From the NCBI GenBank assembly GCA_027886175.1, contig JAJNNQ010000077.1, positions 248,001 to 312,000 of the forward strand: DNA of 64,000 nucleotides, written 5' to 3'. Each line of letters opens with the position of its first letter. Position 1 is the stretch's first letter. Of the stretch, positions 32,071-43,956 are shown piece by piece. The position numbers were made by a program, and so were the translations under genes. The notes below the pieces were generated by a model, which was given only the letters and a program-made list of their open reading frames with translations, was not told the DNA's origin and did not search any database. The stretch comes from Phylloscopus collybita. Taxonomy: Eukaryota; Chordata; Aves; Passeriformes; Phylloscopidae.

Positions 32071-32329
32071 GCTGCTGTGCAGCCCAGCCCTGGCCTGGCC
32101 CAGCCCCAGCCCTTCCCTCGGCTGCTGTCCCTGCTGCTGCCCCGGGGCAGAGGTGGGAGCTGCCCCAGCGCTGCCCCTCGGGAGGAGCCGCAGCCCCCGG
32201 GGAGCTCTGAGCTCCGTCTGCTGGGCTGCGGCCGAACCGAGCCAGCGCCCGCAGAGCTCCAGGGAAAGGTCCTGCCCCTGGCTCAGGGCTGGCCCGGGGC
32301 CACGGGGAGAAAATCAACTTCCAACTTCT

Positions 32330-32600
32330 GCCCCACAGCAGGGAGGAGCAGCAATTCTTGGAGAAGAGAGACTCTTTCCAAGGGCCTGCAGGGACAGGAC
32401 AAGGGGGAATGGCTCCCCACTGCCTGAGGGCAGGGTTAGATGGGATGTTGGGAAGGAATTCTTCCCTCTGAGGGTACTGAGGCCCTGGCACCGGTTGCCC
32501 AGAGAAGCTGTGGCTGCTCCATCCTTGGAAGTGTCCAAGGCCAGGCTGGATGGCACTTCCTACCCAGGGGCAGTGGGATGTGGTGGGGTGAGGATTGTGA
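32330..32600 (+). mobile_element. CR1 LINE 3' fragment (plus)
   Basis: GGAAGGAATTCTTCCCTCTG, GGCACCGGTTGCCCAGAGAA and GGAAGTGTCCAAGGCCAGGC are the familiar CR1 3' UTR phrases in sense orientation. It lies tail to tail with the fragment at 31860-32070. Confidence 0.8.
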
Positions 32601-32739
32601 GGGTGGGATGGGGTCTGGTCAGCTGAAAGCTGAGGATGATGAGGCCGAGTGAGACCCTGATCCTGAGTGGGTTCTGGGGTATCCCACATTCCTGAAGGAA
32701 TTCCAGGGTATCTCCTGTTCCTGTACACACAAGGTCATG

Positions 32740-33250
32740 GTGTGTAACAGCGTGTGGCAGCAGTGATCATCGTGTCCAGGGAGGTTCAGCTGCTGGCAGG
32801 GAAGCAAATGAGACAAATCTCTTTCTTAAGCTCGAGAATCCATTTTTATTCCCCCCACCCTGAACCGGGGAGGGGGTGAGGACGAAGAGGGTTGATCATG
32901 TGGTTTTTCTCAGTTATATAGTGTCTCAGGTTCGTGGGTAGTACAGGGGGCAGGGCAGGGGGCAACTGACCATAGAGAAGACAGAAACTGGACACCAGGC
33001 CCCCATAGCCAATGGGGAAATAGGGAAAGGGGATACCATGGATAGGGGGTGATGGGCTTGAGAAACCCAGGGAGAAGATCACACAATGTTTGCAGGGAAC
33101 TATGGGGGAGAAGCCTTTGTTACATATGGGAGGGGTCGCTTTTCCAGGGCAAGACAGCTGGAAATTCCTTTAATGGTACAAGGGACTCAAATGCTCCTCT
33201 GTTTTTAAATTGGTTGTAACAAGGGGATTCTCCGGAATATGACTTAATGG
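32740..33250 (-). mobile_element. Retroviral LTR, minus orientation
   Basis: About 500 bases homologous to 61830-62170: CAGCAGTGATCAT...GTCCAGGGAGG, ATTCCCCCCACCC, TTGTAACAAG...GGAATATGAC. On the minus strand a TATA box (TATATAA, about 32914-32920) precedes AATAAA (about 32843-32848) by ~70 bases, which fits U3-R. It lies 3' of the minus-strand provirus, but I find no matching LTR at the provirus 5' side, so it may be an independent solo LTR. Confidence 0.65.
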
Positions 33251-33259
33251 TTTACAAAA

Positions 33260-33889
33260 CTAAAATGAACATTATTAAGCTGAATTAACAAGCGATAGAA
33301 AGGCATTTGAAACTTAATTACAGAGGATAAAATAACAGAAATGATGATACTGAATTAAATTATTACATTTTCACTTAATGAGCTAATAATTCAATCTTCT
33401 TGGCTTTTGATCTTCTCAGCAGAAGGGGTGCAGTTCCTTCATCTCCTCTTCACGAGGGGCACAGTTCTTAGTGTTGGGTCTCAGGTCTGGTACTGGTGTT
33501 GCAGGTGTTCTCTGTTGGGTTGATGACGATGACTGTGAAGCAAGGAAGGGTGAAAGCAGCAGTGGTGGAGCTGGCAGGGCAGGGCCTGGCTCTCCCTCGG
33601 GGCTGCCCAGCTCTGCCACACCACCTCTGCCATGTGGGTCTGGGGTGGGGGCAGCTGCAGGCACAGCAGGAAGGGGGGAGGTGGGTGGGGGGAAAGGGCA
33701 GGCACAGGACTGGAAAGGCAGACTGACAGGAAAGAGGGGATCTCAAAACCACGTGGTGAGTGCCATTTTTTAGAAGGAACACCAGGGACAGTGCAGCCAC
33801 TGCCTTCCCGAGCAGGGAATGGGGGATATGGAAAGACAGGGGGGAAAAGGAGGACACAGGATGGCAGGAGGACTGTAGGGACAGGTGGA
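33260..33889. other. Unassigned region between LTR and env fragment
   Basis: AT-rich part to 33410, then GC-rich with overlapping frames of up to 182 residues and no domain. The rest of env would be expected here if 32740-33250 is the provirus 3' LTR, but I see no TM-subunit features, so it looks deleted or replaced. Confidence 0.3.
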
Positions 33890-33892
33890 TTA

Positions 33893-34204
33893 GCAGGTAT
33901 CACAGCATCCAGAGTAAATTTGAATTCGCTCCATAGGTTTCTGATTGTACTTACGGAATCCAATCTGAACAAATGCATATTCACAGCCCCAAATATTTTT
34001 TCCCTCCCAGACAGTTGCATTTGTAACCTTCATCATCTGAGAAAGCATTTTATGCGAGTAAGCATCATAAGCTTTTCCTTGGCAAAAATATCTCCCAATC
34101 TTAGGAGATTCAGGTGGGATTGCATTAGCTTTGGTTATGACCATGGCTATAATCACAAGAAATACAATATTCCGGGCTAACATCTCTAACCAAAATCTAC
34201 TCAT
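33893..34204 (-). pseudogene. env: Retroviral env remnant, N-terminal part only
   Basis: An ATG-initiated frame of 104 residues directly follows pol on the minus strand. It opens with a hydrophobic signal-peptide-like segment (IVFLVIIAMVITKANA) and continues with a short Cys-containing ectodomain with one NAT glycosylation sequon. A retroviral Env is normally about 500-600 residues with a transmembrane subunit. Here the frame stops early and no fusion peptide, CX6C motif or membrane anchor follows, so the product cannot act as an envelope. The identification rests mainly on position after the integrase end. Confidence 0.5.
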
Positions 34205-34239
34205 CTTTCTCAGGTAAGTTTCAATTGAAGTTCATTGTC

Positions 34240-35210
34240 ACCCAGTGTCGCTTTCCAAGGAGCTTCTGGAGACTTCTTCACTCGGGTACGATGAATCCAA
34301 GTTCCTTAATCTTGATTGCAATATTAATGGTGACAAGTACCTGGAATGCTCCTTCCCACTGAGGCTCCAAGGTCTTTTCTGTAAAAGACTTAACATACAC
34401 ATAATCTCCAGGTTGTATGTCATGTACTGGGCCATCTCATTCTCTGCTTCGAGCCCCAGCCACATGTTTTTCAGTTTCTCTGAGTTGCTTATTCAGGGCC
34501 ACCATGTACCTGTGTAGGGTTTTTTCCCCCACTTGGGTCAGTGTCCCCTGTTGTACCCCATATGGTCTTCCATAGAGAATCTCAAAAGGGCTCAGTATCT
34601 CTTTTGTCCTTGGTTTAGTCCGAATCCACAGCAATGCTAATGGAAGAGCCTGGGGTCAAGGTAATTGAGCTTCTTGTCCTAATCTCACAATTAGCTGTTT
34701 AATCAAATGATTCATTTTTTCCACTTGGCTGTTTGACTGAGGGTGATATGGGGTGTGAAGTTCCCAATCTATACCCAACAGGCGGCTATTTTGTTGTACA
34801 ACTTTTGAAATAAAATGTGGCCCTCTGTCTGAGGAGATTGTGGCTGGGACTCCAAAGGATGGTATTATCTCTTGTAACAGTATTTTGGTGACCTCCTGTG
34901 CTTTGGCTGTTCTGGTAGGGAAGGCTTCTGGCCACCCTGAGAAGGTATCTGTTGCTACTAACAAATATCGGTACCTCCCTGAAGTTCCAAAAAATCAATT
35001 TGCCACTGCTGCCCAGGCCCATAGTCTCTTCCAATTTGCCCAAGTTTTGGGTTGAGGATATTTTTGGGATTGGTTTGGGGACAAAGACTACATTGTTGGG
35101 TCACTTGGATAACTGTGCTCTGTACATTTCTGACAATTCTGTCTCTGAGGTAATTATGCAGGAGATCTATTCCCCAATAGGTTTTTTAATGCTCCTCTTT
35201 TACTAATGAC
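34240..35210 (-). pseudogene. pol: pol: integrase region of the gammaretrovirus-like provirus
   Basis: Frames on the minus strand carry [10 protein letters not shown] (first catalytic Asp), [21 protein letters not shown] (second Asp), [10 protein letters not shown] (Glu) and, in the C-terminal domain, LSPFEILYGRPYG and EKTLEPQWEG-like sequence. All three DDE residues are visible, but they lie in different phases, with frameshifts around 34970 and 34640 and no single open frame. The FEILYGRPY and IDTFSGW signatures are of gamma/ERV1 type. It is non-functional as it stands. Confidence 0.85.
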
Positions 35211-36080
35211 CACAACATATATGAGAGAACCACAAGCTTTCCCTTCCCTTCTTGGGTAATGGCTCATCCTTTTTGTTATAGTTGGGTTCACCTACTAGGG
35301 AAATCTGTCCATCTGGAATTAAAGCTGTTTCAATGGATACCTCACCTTTGGCTGCTTCTTTTGCCTCTCTGTCCATCAGCTCATTTCCTTCTTCCAATTC
35401 AGAGCTCACCTTCTGGTGTGCCCTAATATGCATAAGAGCTACCTTCACAGGCAGTTGAACAGCATCTAACAATCTTATTATTTCCTGTGCATGTTTCATG
35501 CTCATTCCTTGTGAATTCATCAGTCCTCTTTCTTTCCAAATAGCTCCATGTGCATGCACAACCCCAAATGCATCTCTTGAATCTGTATAGATGTAAATTT
35601 CTTTTCCCTTTGCCAGTTCTAAGGCACAGGTTAGGGCAATTATTTCAGCCTTCTGTGCAGAGGTGTTTGTTGGTAATGGTCCAGACTCTATCACCTCCCT
35701 GTCAGTGGTAACCACATACCCAGCCTGCCTTTTCCCACTGATGACATAGCTGCTCCATCAGTGAACCAGGTCTCAGTGTCCTTGAGAGGGGTGTCCTTCA
35801 GGTCTGGGCCACTGGAGTAGTTGGCCTCGATAGCCTCCAGGCCATCATGGATCACTGGTTCTCCTGTCTTCCCACTGAGAAAAGAAGCTGGGTTCACAAG
35901 ATTAGTGACCTTGATTTCAACATCATCATGTTCTACCATTACAGCTTGGTACTTCAGGAATCTCTGTGGGGAGAGCCAATGTCCCCCTTTTACCTCCAGT
36001 ACTGCAGACACTGTGTGAGACACTGGCACAGTCATCTTCTGGCCCAGGGTGAATTTGTGTGCTTCCTGGATGTTCAGCAC
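35203..36080 (-). pseudogene. pol: pol: connection and RNase H region
   Basis: Two overlapping minus-strand frames cover the RNase H domain: DTETWFTDGAAMSSVGKGR (first Asp), SAQKAEIIALTCALEL (Glu), YIYTDSRDAFGVVHAHGAIW (Asp) and a C-terminal part with MDREAKEAA. The frame changes near 35700. The YTDSR..F and IWKERG wording is typical of gammaretroviral RNase H. Confidence 0.85.
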
Positions 36081-36579
36081 CAGTGCAGTAACGGCTCTGA
36101 GACACCCTGGCCATCCTTTGCTGCTGCCTCTAATTGTTTGGAGAAGTAAACAACTACCCTCTGGTATGGGCCTAAGTCCTGTGTTAGTATTCCTGGGGCG
36201 ATACCCTGCTTCTCATGAGAAAACAGAAAGAATGGTTTACTCACATCTGGGAGCCCTAGGGCTGGGGCTGACATCAGGGCTTTCTTTAATTGGTTGAAGG
36301 CATGGGTAGCACCTTCTGGCCATTGAAGATCTCTGTTTCCTTCTGTGATCAGGGCATACAGGGGTTTAACCAACAGCCCATAATTATAAATCCACAGTCT
36401 GCACCATCCTGTCATCCCCAAAAAGGTTCTCAGTTCCTTTACTGATTGGGGTCCTGGTGTCTGGCATATTGCCTCTTTATGGCCTTGCCCTGGAGTCCTC
36501 TGTCCAGCACTGATCTCAGAACCCAGATAGATAACTGTTTGTTTCACCATTTGAGCTTTCTTCTGAGATACCCAGTACC
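36080..36579 (-). pseudogene. pol: pol: reverse transcriptase thumb/connection, 3' of the nested LTR
   Basis: The minus-strand frame has RYWVSQKKAQMVKQTVIYLG, then ELRTFLGMTGWCRLWI and LMSAPALGLPDVSKPFFLF, all in gammaretroviral RT order. The RT frame is cut at 36579, where an unrelated LTR is inserted. The first 30 or so residues of the open frame are LTR sequence and not RT. Confidence 0.9.
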
Positions 36580-37199
36580 TGTTGGAGTTCAGGGCATGTG
36601 GAAAATCCCTGGGGGGTCCAAGACCCTGGCTGAGACCCCTGAAAAGCACTGTCTTTGACCTTAGTCCATGGGAAAAAACTTCCAACACTTAGAGATGAGT
36701 TGAAAGCAACAAAGGTGAGAAAGAAATAGTTGTCTAGTTTTTCAGAGGGTGAAAATTTGTAGTTTTGGGTTTTTAGTACGGAGACAGGTTAGAGCAAGAT
36801 GCAGAATTTTGGGCCGTGTCTCATCTTCTTCTTCTGCTCCATTTTCTGCTGTGACAGTGGCACAGAGACATTGGTAGAATGGGTTTGACACAGAGGTTGT
36901 GTGTTTAGAATAGGTAGTGATTATTGGAACAGAACAATAAGCATGTCATGTTTTAAGAGTTAATTGGACTAGAAACGTTTAAGAACCTTGGAATCTGCAG
37001 TCTGGGGGTGGTTTTCAACTGTGTTTCTGGTGCGTTAAGCCAGGTTTGGGTAGCACACAGAACGTGAGATAAGAAATAGAATAAACAACTCTGAAGTCCG
37101 AAGCTGCAAGTCTCATTTATATTTTGAACCCTGGTATTGGACTTTTTGAGGAAAAAGATTGCCCTCCAGTTAGGGAGTCCCAAAAGGGAGTTTCCCACA
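36580..37199 (+). mobile_element. Solo LTR nested in the provirus reverse transcriptase
   Basis: The unit begins TGTTGGAG and ends GTTTCCCACA (TG...CA). It is flanked by AGTACC (36574-36579) and GGTACC (37200-37205), a 6-base target duplication with one mismatch. It separates RT codons for LQGY from those for WVSQKK, which would be adjacent in the intact gene. A poly(A) signal (GAATAAAC, about 37078) 120 bases before the right end gives plus orientation, antisense to the host provirus. Six-base duplications suggest an ERVK-type integrase. Confidence 0.85.
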
Positions 37200-37204
37200 G
37201 GTAC

Positions 37205-37770
37205 CCTTGCAATTTCCAAAAGTTCAAGAGGCTTACTGTCCAGTCTATACATGCCTCTTGGGTTTGAGTAGCTATCAGGAGGTCGTCTACATACTGCAAT
37301 AGTTGCCCTTCTTCTGATGGAGCTTGCCAGGATTTCAGGGCCCTTGCAAGTTGTTCTCCGAATATGGTGGGAGTATTTCTGAGGCCCTTTGGCAGAACTG
37401 TCCACATGAGCTGGGCCTTACAGCCCGTCCTTGGTTCTCCTATTCAAATGCAAAAATTTTCTGGCTGTTTCGATGGAGAGGGAGGCAAAAGAAAGCATCC
37501 TTCAAATCTAAAACAGTGAAACAAGTTAGTTCAGGGGTCAAGCATGTTAATAACGTGTATGGGTTTGCAACCACTGGGTATAAGTCCTCAGTTATTTTGT
37601 TAACAGCTCCCAAATCCTGTACTAATCTATACCATCCATCACGCTTTTTTACTGGTAAAATGGGAGTGTTAAAGTAAGATTGGCATTCTTTGAAGAATCC
37701 TATCTGCAAAAAATTTTCAATTATTGGGCTGATTCCTTCCTTCCTTCCTTTTTCAGGGGATACTCTTTGA
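37205..37770 (-). pseudogene. pol: pol: reverse transcriptase fingers/palm
   Basis: The minus strand shows TPILPVKKRDGWYRLVQDL, VLDLKDAFFCLPLH (catalytic Asp), VLPKGLRNTPTIFGEQLA and the active-site block LLQYVDDLLIATQ. The YVDD motif is intact. Frames shift near 37420 and 37720, and the domain is interrupted on its 3' side by the nested LTR. Confidence 0.9.
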
Positions 37771-38284
37771 CCTTAGCTGGTTGCTTTCCTTCCTTAAGCT
37801 TTACCTGCACAGGGGGTGCATTCTTTGCCCTTCCAGGTGTGCTAGAGGCCCATACTCCCAGAAATACCTGATCCATTATTTTCCTGCAAGCCTTTTCTTC
37901 ATCTTTAGTTTTATCCTCATTAATTGTTAATATTAGGCTTAATATTTCTACGTACTGTTGATCTTTGACTTCCAGAAGAATCTCTCTGTTCTTCAATATG
38001 ATTTTTGCTTCTAGCTGTTCCAATAAATCTCTACCCCAAAGTGCTTTAGGGGCATTAGACATGTATAAAGATTTAAGGATTCCCCATTGCTTCCCAAGTT
38101 TGTATTTTAACAGTTTGCAAAAGTATGCTTTCTTGGTTTGGCCAGTTGCTCCTCTTACCATAACATCATCATCTGTTATAGGCATTAAAGCCTTATGCAA
38201 CACTGAATATGCTGCTCTCGTATCTATTAAAAATTCCGGTTTCTTCCATTTATTCCGTAGCTCAGTTATAACCAGGAAGACCAC
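37770..38284 (-). pseudogene. pro: pro: aspartic protease region
   Basis: The minus-strand frame carries FLIDTRAAYSVL where retroviral proteases have L(V/I)DTGA. The Gly after the catalytic Asp-Thr is replaced by Arg (codon AGA). VMVRGATGQ and LWGRDLLEQLEA follow in the expected order, then the linker to RT (PPVQVKLKEGKQPAKVKEYP). The DTR change should inactivate the enzyme. Confidence 0.85.
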
Positions 38285-38309
38285 CAGGGTAAGACCCTCC
38301 AGTCCCCCT

Positions 38310-39920
38310 CAGTTTTTTCTGACATGAGCAGCCACCCCCTCCCTTTTCGAGTTCCCTCCTCTTTGTTCATCACGTTCTCTATGGTCAGGACATTGATTTT
38401 TCCAGTGACCAAATTTCCTGCAAAGTGCACATTGGTCTTTCCCGAGCCGAAGTGGACCTTGTTTAGGTGGTCCTTGCCCACGTCTCCCTGGTCTTTCTTC
38501 TCTTGCTACCACCACCAATTTTGTCATCCCTTGTTTATGTTTTTCTTCTGGATTGCTAAAAACTCTCCATGCTTCATCTAGTAAGACCTCTAAGTTCCCT
38601 CCCATTGACCCCTTTAATCTTCTGGAGTTTCCACTTAATATCTCCTGTGGATTGTCCTAAAAATAAATGCAGCAACTCCTGTATCCCTTCTTCAGATGCA
38701 GGATCTAGGGATGTATGATGTTGCATTGCATCTTGTAATTTATCTAAAAATTCAGAAGGGCTTTCTGAAGGACCTTGCTTAACTGCGTAAAGGGCTGACC
38801 AATTTATAGGCTTAGGTATTGCCCTCTCCATTTCTTTTACTAGAAATCCTTGATAATTCTCTCATATGTCTTTATGGAGTCAATTGTTCAAATCCCAGTT
38901 TGGATCCTGGAGGGGGAAAAATTCTTTAATATCTGGATTTGCTCCTCTAAAAGCATCCTCTGCTAAATCCCCTGCTGTTTTCAAAACTGTTTTTCTGTTT
39001 CAGTTAAAGCTTCCAGCATTAACTGCATATCTACCCAGTCTAAGTTATACTGTTTGATCATAAATCTGAATTCCTTGGCAGTACCCATCGGATAACCCCG
39101 ATAGTTCTTAGCAATTTTCTCCCATGCCTCTAAATGGACTGTAGAAAAGGGCACTTTAACTGACATCCTCGTTCCCTCTGATCCCACTGCCTCTCGTAAG
39201 GTGCTTGTATTACCCCTTTTGTTTGGCTTCTAGTTTGGGTTATGGGACTGCTTTGGGGAGGTGGGCTATGGGGGAAACACAACTCATCATCACTATCACA
39301 GCCACATGGGTGTGGTGATTTGGCAGGTGAGGGAATAGGCTGCTCAGTCTTTTCCTTTCCTAGGGGAACTGAGGTGGGGGTGAAGTGTGATGATTCTCTT
39401 AAACCCATTTCTTCCCTTCATCTACCCTGCCTTGTAGGAACTGGTCTGAACAGATCTGCTAACTCCTGTTCTTGCTTTTCTGCACGATGGACTTTATCAG
39501 GCTGTGTGCACCTCTGGTTTATAGAGCAGGCATCACAGCATTGCCTGGGTTTTCCTCTGTTAGCCTTGATGTCTTTTTCCAAAGCTAGTACAAAGGGGTC
39601 AGAGGGAGGTCTAATCCCACAACTTCTCTGCCATTCCAGATGGTTTCAGAGAAGGACATACCAGCATAGGTCACCTCCACCCATTTTTTCTCCCTTCTTA
39701 AAAATAGCATTAGCTGCAATAAGGTATCATAATCCAAAGAGCCAGCGGGTGGCCACCAACAGCCTTCTCCCAGTTTATAAAGTGGCCACCACTGTGTACA
39801 AAATTTCACACAATCTCTTTTATTCTCAATCCCCCCATATCCCACTAGTTTTCTCCAGTGTGCCAAAATACAGCCCAAAGGACTGGCTCTAGAAATGATC
39901 ATGCTCTGGACAGTATCCAT
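38310..39920 (-). pseudogene. gag: gag of the gammaretrovirus-like provirus
   Basis: Minus-strand order: matrix-like part (LAHWRKL...FCTQWWPLYKLGEG, 39920-39590); Pro-rich p12-like part (39400-39200); capsid start with VPFSTVHLEAWEKIAKNYRG (39180-38990); capsid major homology region QGPSESPSEFLDKLQDAM (about 38790); and nucleocapsid with one CX2CX4HX4C zinc knuckle CALCRKFGHWKNQC (about 38430). A single knuckle and this capsid wording are of gamma/ERV1 type. At least three frameshifts break the frame. Decay is similar to that of pol. Confidence 0.85.
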
Positions 39921-39929
39921 TGTCTTTCT

Positions 39930-41300
39930 CTTCCCTGGAATTTCTTTATTTTATCTCAGCCCTTTGTCTTGATCTAGCAATCTCGGGGTATGAATATACA
40001 CTAAGCACACTTAGTTCTGATTATCTCTACCTTTTCCTCTAGGCTATTTAAAAACTCCCCTTCCCCATTAGCTCAAGCAACCAGCTGCTTCTCAAATATC
40101 AAAAGCTAAAAATAAACCACAAGGGGGAATCTTCTAATTCATTTTACCCAGCTGGCATCCTTTTCAGTCTTTTTCAAAGATATCCAAATCCTCAGGCTCC
40201 AAATTTTTCCCACAGACTGGACTCACTATCTCACACTGATCATGTGCTACTTCTCAATTATAGTATCTCGGGAGTTCTGGGATACACTTGGGGCATCTAG
40301 GTCTTCTTCTGTGGGATATACAAGACCATCTCCTTTTGCACCCTCTACGGCAGAGAAGGACCCAACCTGGATTCCATCCTGGTTCCCAATGAAAAATTGT
40401 CAGCCCACACACAATGCAAGGGGTCACCCCTATTCATCCCCACTGCCGTGGGTTTCTGAGATTATCCTCAGCTGGGGGTAGTTCCCAGTCAAAAGCCAAA
40501 TGAGTATTTGTTCAACTCGAACACAATTCTCCTAAAAGCACCCTTGTTGTCCTTTGGTTCTTTCACTTGACATAAACCCAGTCCTCTCCTAAATCTAAAA
40601 ATTCATTCGATTAAAGCCCAAACCACTTAGAAAATGCTTCCCTGGATGGCCAGGCACTTGTGGCTCCAGCCCTAGCTTCACTCGCCACCTTTAACAATTC
40701 CCATAGGACAAACAGCTCGTTTTAATACAAAAATGCCCAACTTACTGCATTTATAACTTTTGACACAAGAGGGCTGTGTTACAGCATAAATGAACTAGAG
40801 AGCTATAAATCTGTTGCAATTGTAACTTTCAACACAAGATGGTAGCCTTGCCTCAAAAATACACAATAACCGGCAAAACTGTTGTGGGAAGACCAAAGCT
40901 CACTTCACACACACACACATGCCTACACATGAAAAAGGCAGCTCACCAAAAAGCAGCAATAAACAAGGATTTACCCAATTCACCCCCCAAACAGATGTCA
41001 ACTGATTATTGGATAATTGGGACTTAAAGAACCTCAAATAAGACACCGTTTTAACTCACTTTCTCAACTTGTTAGAGAGAGCTCACATCTCGTGAGTTTG
41101 TAATAGATAAAGACAATAAATCTCAGAGTGAGACTTCAGAAACAATATCTCCTGTGTTTTATTCTCCCTGTCCTTGGAGCAGGAAAGAGACAGGCAATCT
41201 CACCGTATCAGAGCCCAAGAATCCTCGGATCTGACACAGAGATACATGACTAACTGAATAAAGATGGCATTTTGTTTGTTTTAGCACCTGAGTTAGGTGT
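39930..41300 (-). mobile_element. Probable leader and 5' LTR side of the provirus, boundaries unclear
   Basis: The region upstream of gag on the minus strand has no gene. A partial tRNA-Trp-like primer site may be present at about 40421-40430 (GGGGTCACC on plus), but it lacks the terminal CCA match. At about 41100-41260 a plus-oriented LTR-like poly(A) context occurs (GACAATAAATCTCAGAGTGA). A short (CA)n lies at about 40909-40919. I could not define a 5' LTR pair. Confidence 0.3.
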
Positions 41301-41389
41301 TAGGAGATCTCTTCTAGTTTTGTTTGGTGTGGAAAGATCCCCATGAGTCCAAAGGGAGCTGTTTTTATGTTCATTTATCAGGCATCAGG

Positions 41390-41645
41390 AAGCAAGCCTC
41401 AATTGTTACAAAGAGGGGCCTCATGGAACCCAGGACACCACTGGAACACCCTGGAATTCCATGGGAGCAAGGCTCCACTTTCACCAAGCGGGGCCTCTTG
41501 GGACACAGGTGCCCCTGGGCCATGGCCAGGCCTTGTAGAAACAAGGCTCCATCATTGCACAGCACGGCCTGACGGGGCCTGGGAGGAAACTGTGTCACAA
41601 TGGATTCTGATGGAATGCACCCACTCGTCATGACCCGCGAATGCA
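41390..41645 (-). repeat. ~37-base minisatellite-like block 7 (reverse, diverged)
   Basis: Units such as GGGGCCTCATGGAACCCAGG recur, more diverged than in other blocks. Confidence 0.55.
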
Positions 41646-41654
41646 ACCAGGGGT

Positions 41655-42753
41655 TGTGATGGTTCGAGTGATCTCAGAGCACAAAAGACACAGCAGGGGA
41701 CAACAACAATTTGCTCTCAACAGCAGTGCACTTTATTAAGTGCTCACAGCACTATATGCAACAGAGGGAAAGGGAGAGGGACAGAAAGACAGAGAGAGAT
41801 AAAGAGAGAGAAAAGAAGGGATATAGCTACCGAGAGAGAGACAAAGTCCTCGTGGTGCACGCTGTCCAATGGACGTGTCTTCCTCTGTGGGGAGGTCTCA
41901 AATTCAGGTTATCTTGGGAGGTATCTTTATAGTCTTTACAAAGCAAGAGACAGCTGGCCAGAAGGTGGGGAGACCAAAAGCAGGTACATTGAGACAGGAC
42001 GAAGTACTCCAACTTTTGTCCATGTGTAGAGCAAATGTCCACTCAGGGAACAGGTACAGGGCAAGTACAGGACAAACCAGCCCAAAACCAGTCTGCTGTG
42101 GTGTGCCCATTGTTTCCACGTGGGTTCCCATGGGGATGCATTGGTCCAACGAGCGCACCTGCAGACAATGGTTGGCAGACATCCCACCTCAGCCAGGCCA
42201 GAACTCCTGTATCGGGGTTTTAGGTTTTTAGTCCCAGTCCTTTTTGGGGCTTTCAGTCTTCATCCTTGGTGATGATCGTGAGGCAGATGAGGGACTTTGG
42301 GACTGTCTCTTACACCTGGGAACTCCAAGTCTGGGGGAAGGACAGCTAGTCCTTGGGAAGGAGCTCCCCACCATTAAGATAAGATGGTCCCAAGGCCAGA
42401 ATGGGCTCCCTTGGAGAAGGAGTCCCAATTACAATAACGCACAAGCAAAAGAAGCTAGAGAGGAGAGGACAAAAAGGCTGCCTTAAAGAGTGCTGGCTAA
42501 AGGTGGAGGTAGCCATAAAACTTCTTTGTGTACAAAGATCCTTGTGAGAAAAGGAGACTGTGAGTACCACGGGGTTGGGTGGGGTAGAGGCAGGTGTGTG
42601 TCTGTGTTTGTGTTTATGTGTACGTGAAGGTGCGCTGATGATGTGAGCTCACACTCCAAGGGCCGCAGGAGTCGTGGTCCTGCAAGGGGCTCAGCCGGCT
42701 GAGGAGAGGTGATTTTATGTTTGTGTGAGTGTTTGAGAAGTGACCTCGTCACA
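41655..42753 (-). mobile_element. Long LTR, minus orientation
   Basis: It starts TGTGATGG and ends CGTCACA, partly inverted ends with TG...CA. On the minus strand AATAAA occurs in CACTTAATAAAGTGC (about 41730-41740), about 80 bases before its 3' end, as expected for R-U5. A purine-rich (GAGA)n tract at 41762-41850 lies inside. No target duplication is obvious, so the outer edges are tentative. Confidence 0.5.
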
Positions 42754-43055
42754 AATCAAAAATAGGAGGAAATGTAGGGGAAACATTGATGAAAATGTAT
42801 TAGCATACAGTATAAATGTTTAGTTTGAATTGCTCTGTTTTGTACATGAGGCAGGGTGAGAAGCCCTCCCTGTACCCCAGTTGGTTTTGCTTATGCTTTA
42901 TCCAAACCTTTAAGCAAACATTAATCATACTTAATTTATAACTGCCATATACAGATACTTGAATATATTTACTAAATTGCATTTATTTATATTAAATAGT
43001 TATTCTGTAAAATTGCTGCTAACTAAAATTGACCTAGTTGTTTGACCTTATTTGT
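42754..43055. other. AT-rich unassigned sequence
   Basis: Nothing recognised. Confidence 0.4.
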
Positions 43056-43059
43056 AACA

Positions 43060-43935
43060 ATTCTCTGATGATGGGGACACTGCAGGGCCCTGGGGAAGCA
43101 AGGGGCCATGGTGACACTGCAGGGCCTGGTGGCACTCAGAGGACCAGAGTGACACTGTGTACGACTTGGCACCACAGAGCCCAGGGGCCACTGTGACACT
43201 GTGGGGCTGAATGGAAGCAAGGAGTCCATGGGGACAGTCTGGGCCCTGGTGGGAGCACAGAGGCCACTGTGACACTGAGGGGCCTTGTGGAACCAAGGGG
43301 CCATTGTGCCACTGCAGAACCAAGGAGAGCCTTGGGAGAGCCTGGGGCCCAATGGAATCAAGGGGCCATTGTTCATTGCAGGGACTCTTGGAACTGAGGG
43401 AACAACTGTGACCCTCAGTGGTGCCCCATGGAACCAAGGGCCCCTGGTGACACTGCAGGATCTGGTGTGACCAGGGCTCCTCTGTGACCCTGCAGCACCA
43501 AGGAATTCATGGTGGCCCTCTGAGGCCTGATGGAACCAAGAGGCCACGGTGACCCTGCAGGGCCTTGTGGAACCATGCAGAGCATTGGGACAGAGCAGGA
43601 CCTGGTGTCATGATGGGGCCATTGTGACACTGCAGGGCCCCATGGAACCAAGGGGCCAGGGTTGCTCCTCAGGGACTCCTGGAATGAAGGAAACATGTTG
43701 GACACCGTGGGGCCCCTTGGGAGCAAGAGGCCATTGTGACCCTGTGGAACCAAGGAGACAATTGCTGCACTGCCAGACCTCCTGGAACCAAGGATCCATT
43801 GTAACACTGCAGGGCGCAAGGATCGAAGGGACTTTGTGACACCAATGGGGTCCAATGGAACCAAAACTACACTGTGACACTGGGAGGCCTCATTAAATCA
43901 TGGAGACCGTGGTGACACTCTAGGGCCGCATGAAA
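43060..43935 (-). repeat. ~37-base minisatellite, block 8 (reverse)
   Basis: About 23 units (CCATTGTGACACTGCAGGGC). It ends 20 bases before the inner edge of the right duplication arm. Frames of up to 174 residues follow the repeat. Confidence 0.9.
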
Positions 43936-43956
43936 CTGTGGTGAAACCAAGTTTGC

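Noticed and set aside
40421..40430. tRNA-Trp primer site of the gamma-type provirus
   Set aside because: Only nine bases match and the terminal CCA is missing. No LTR end is adjacent.
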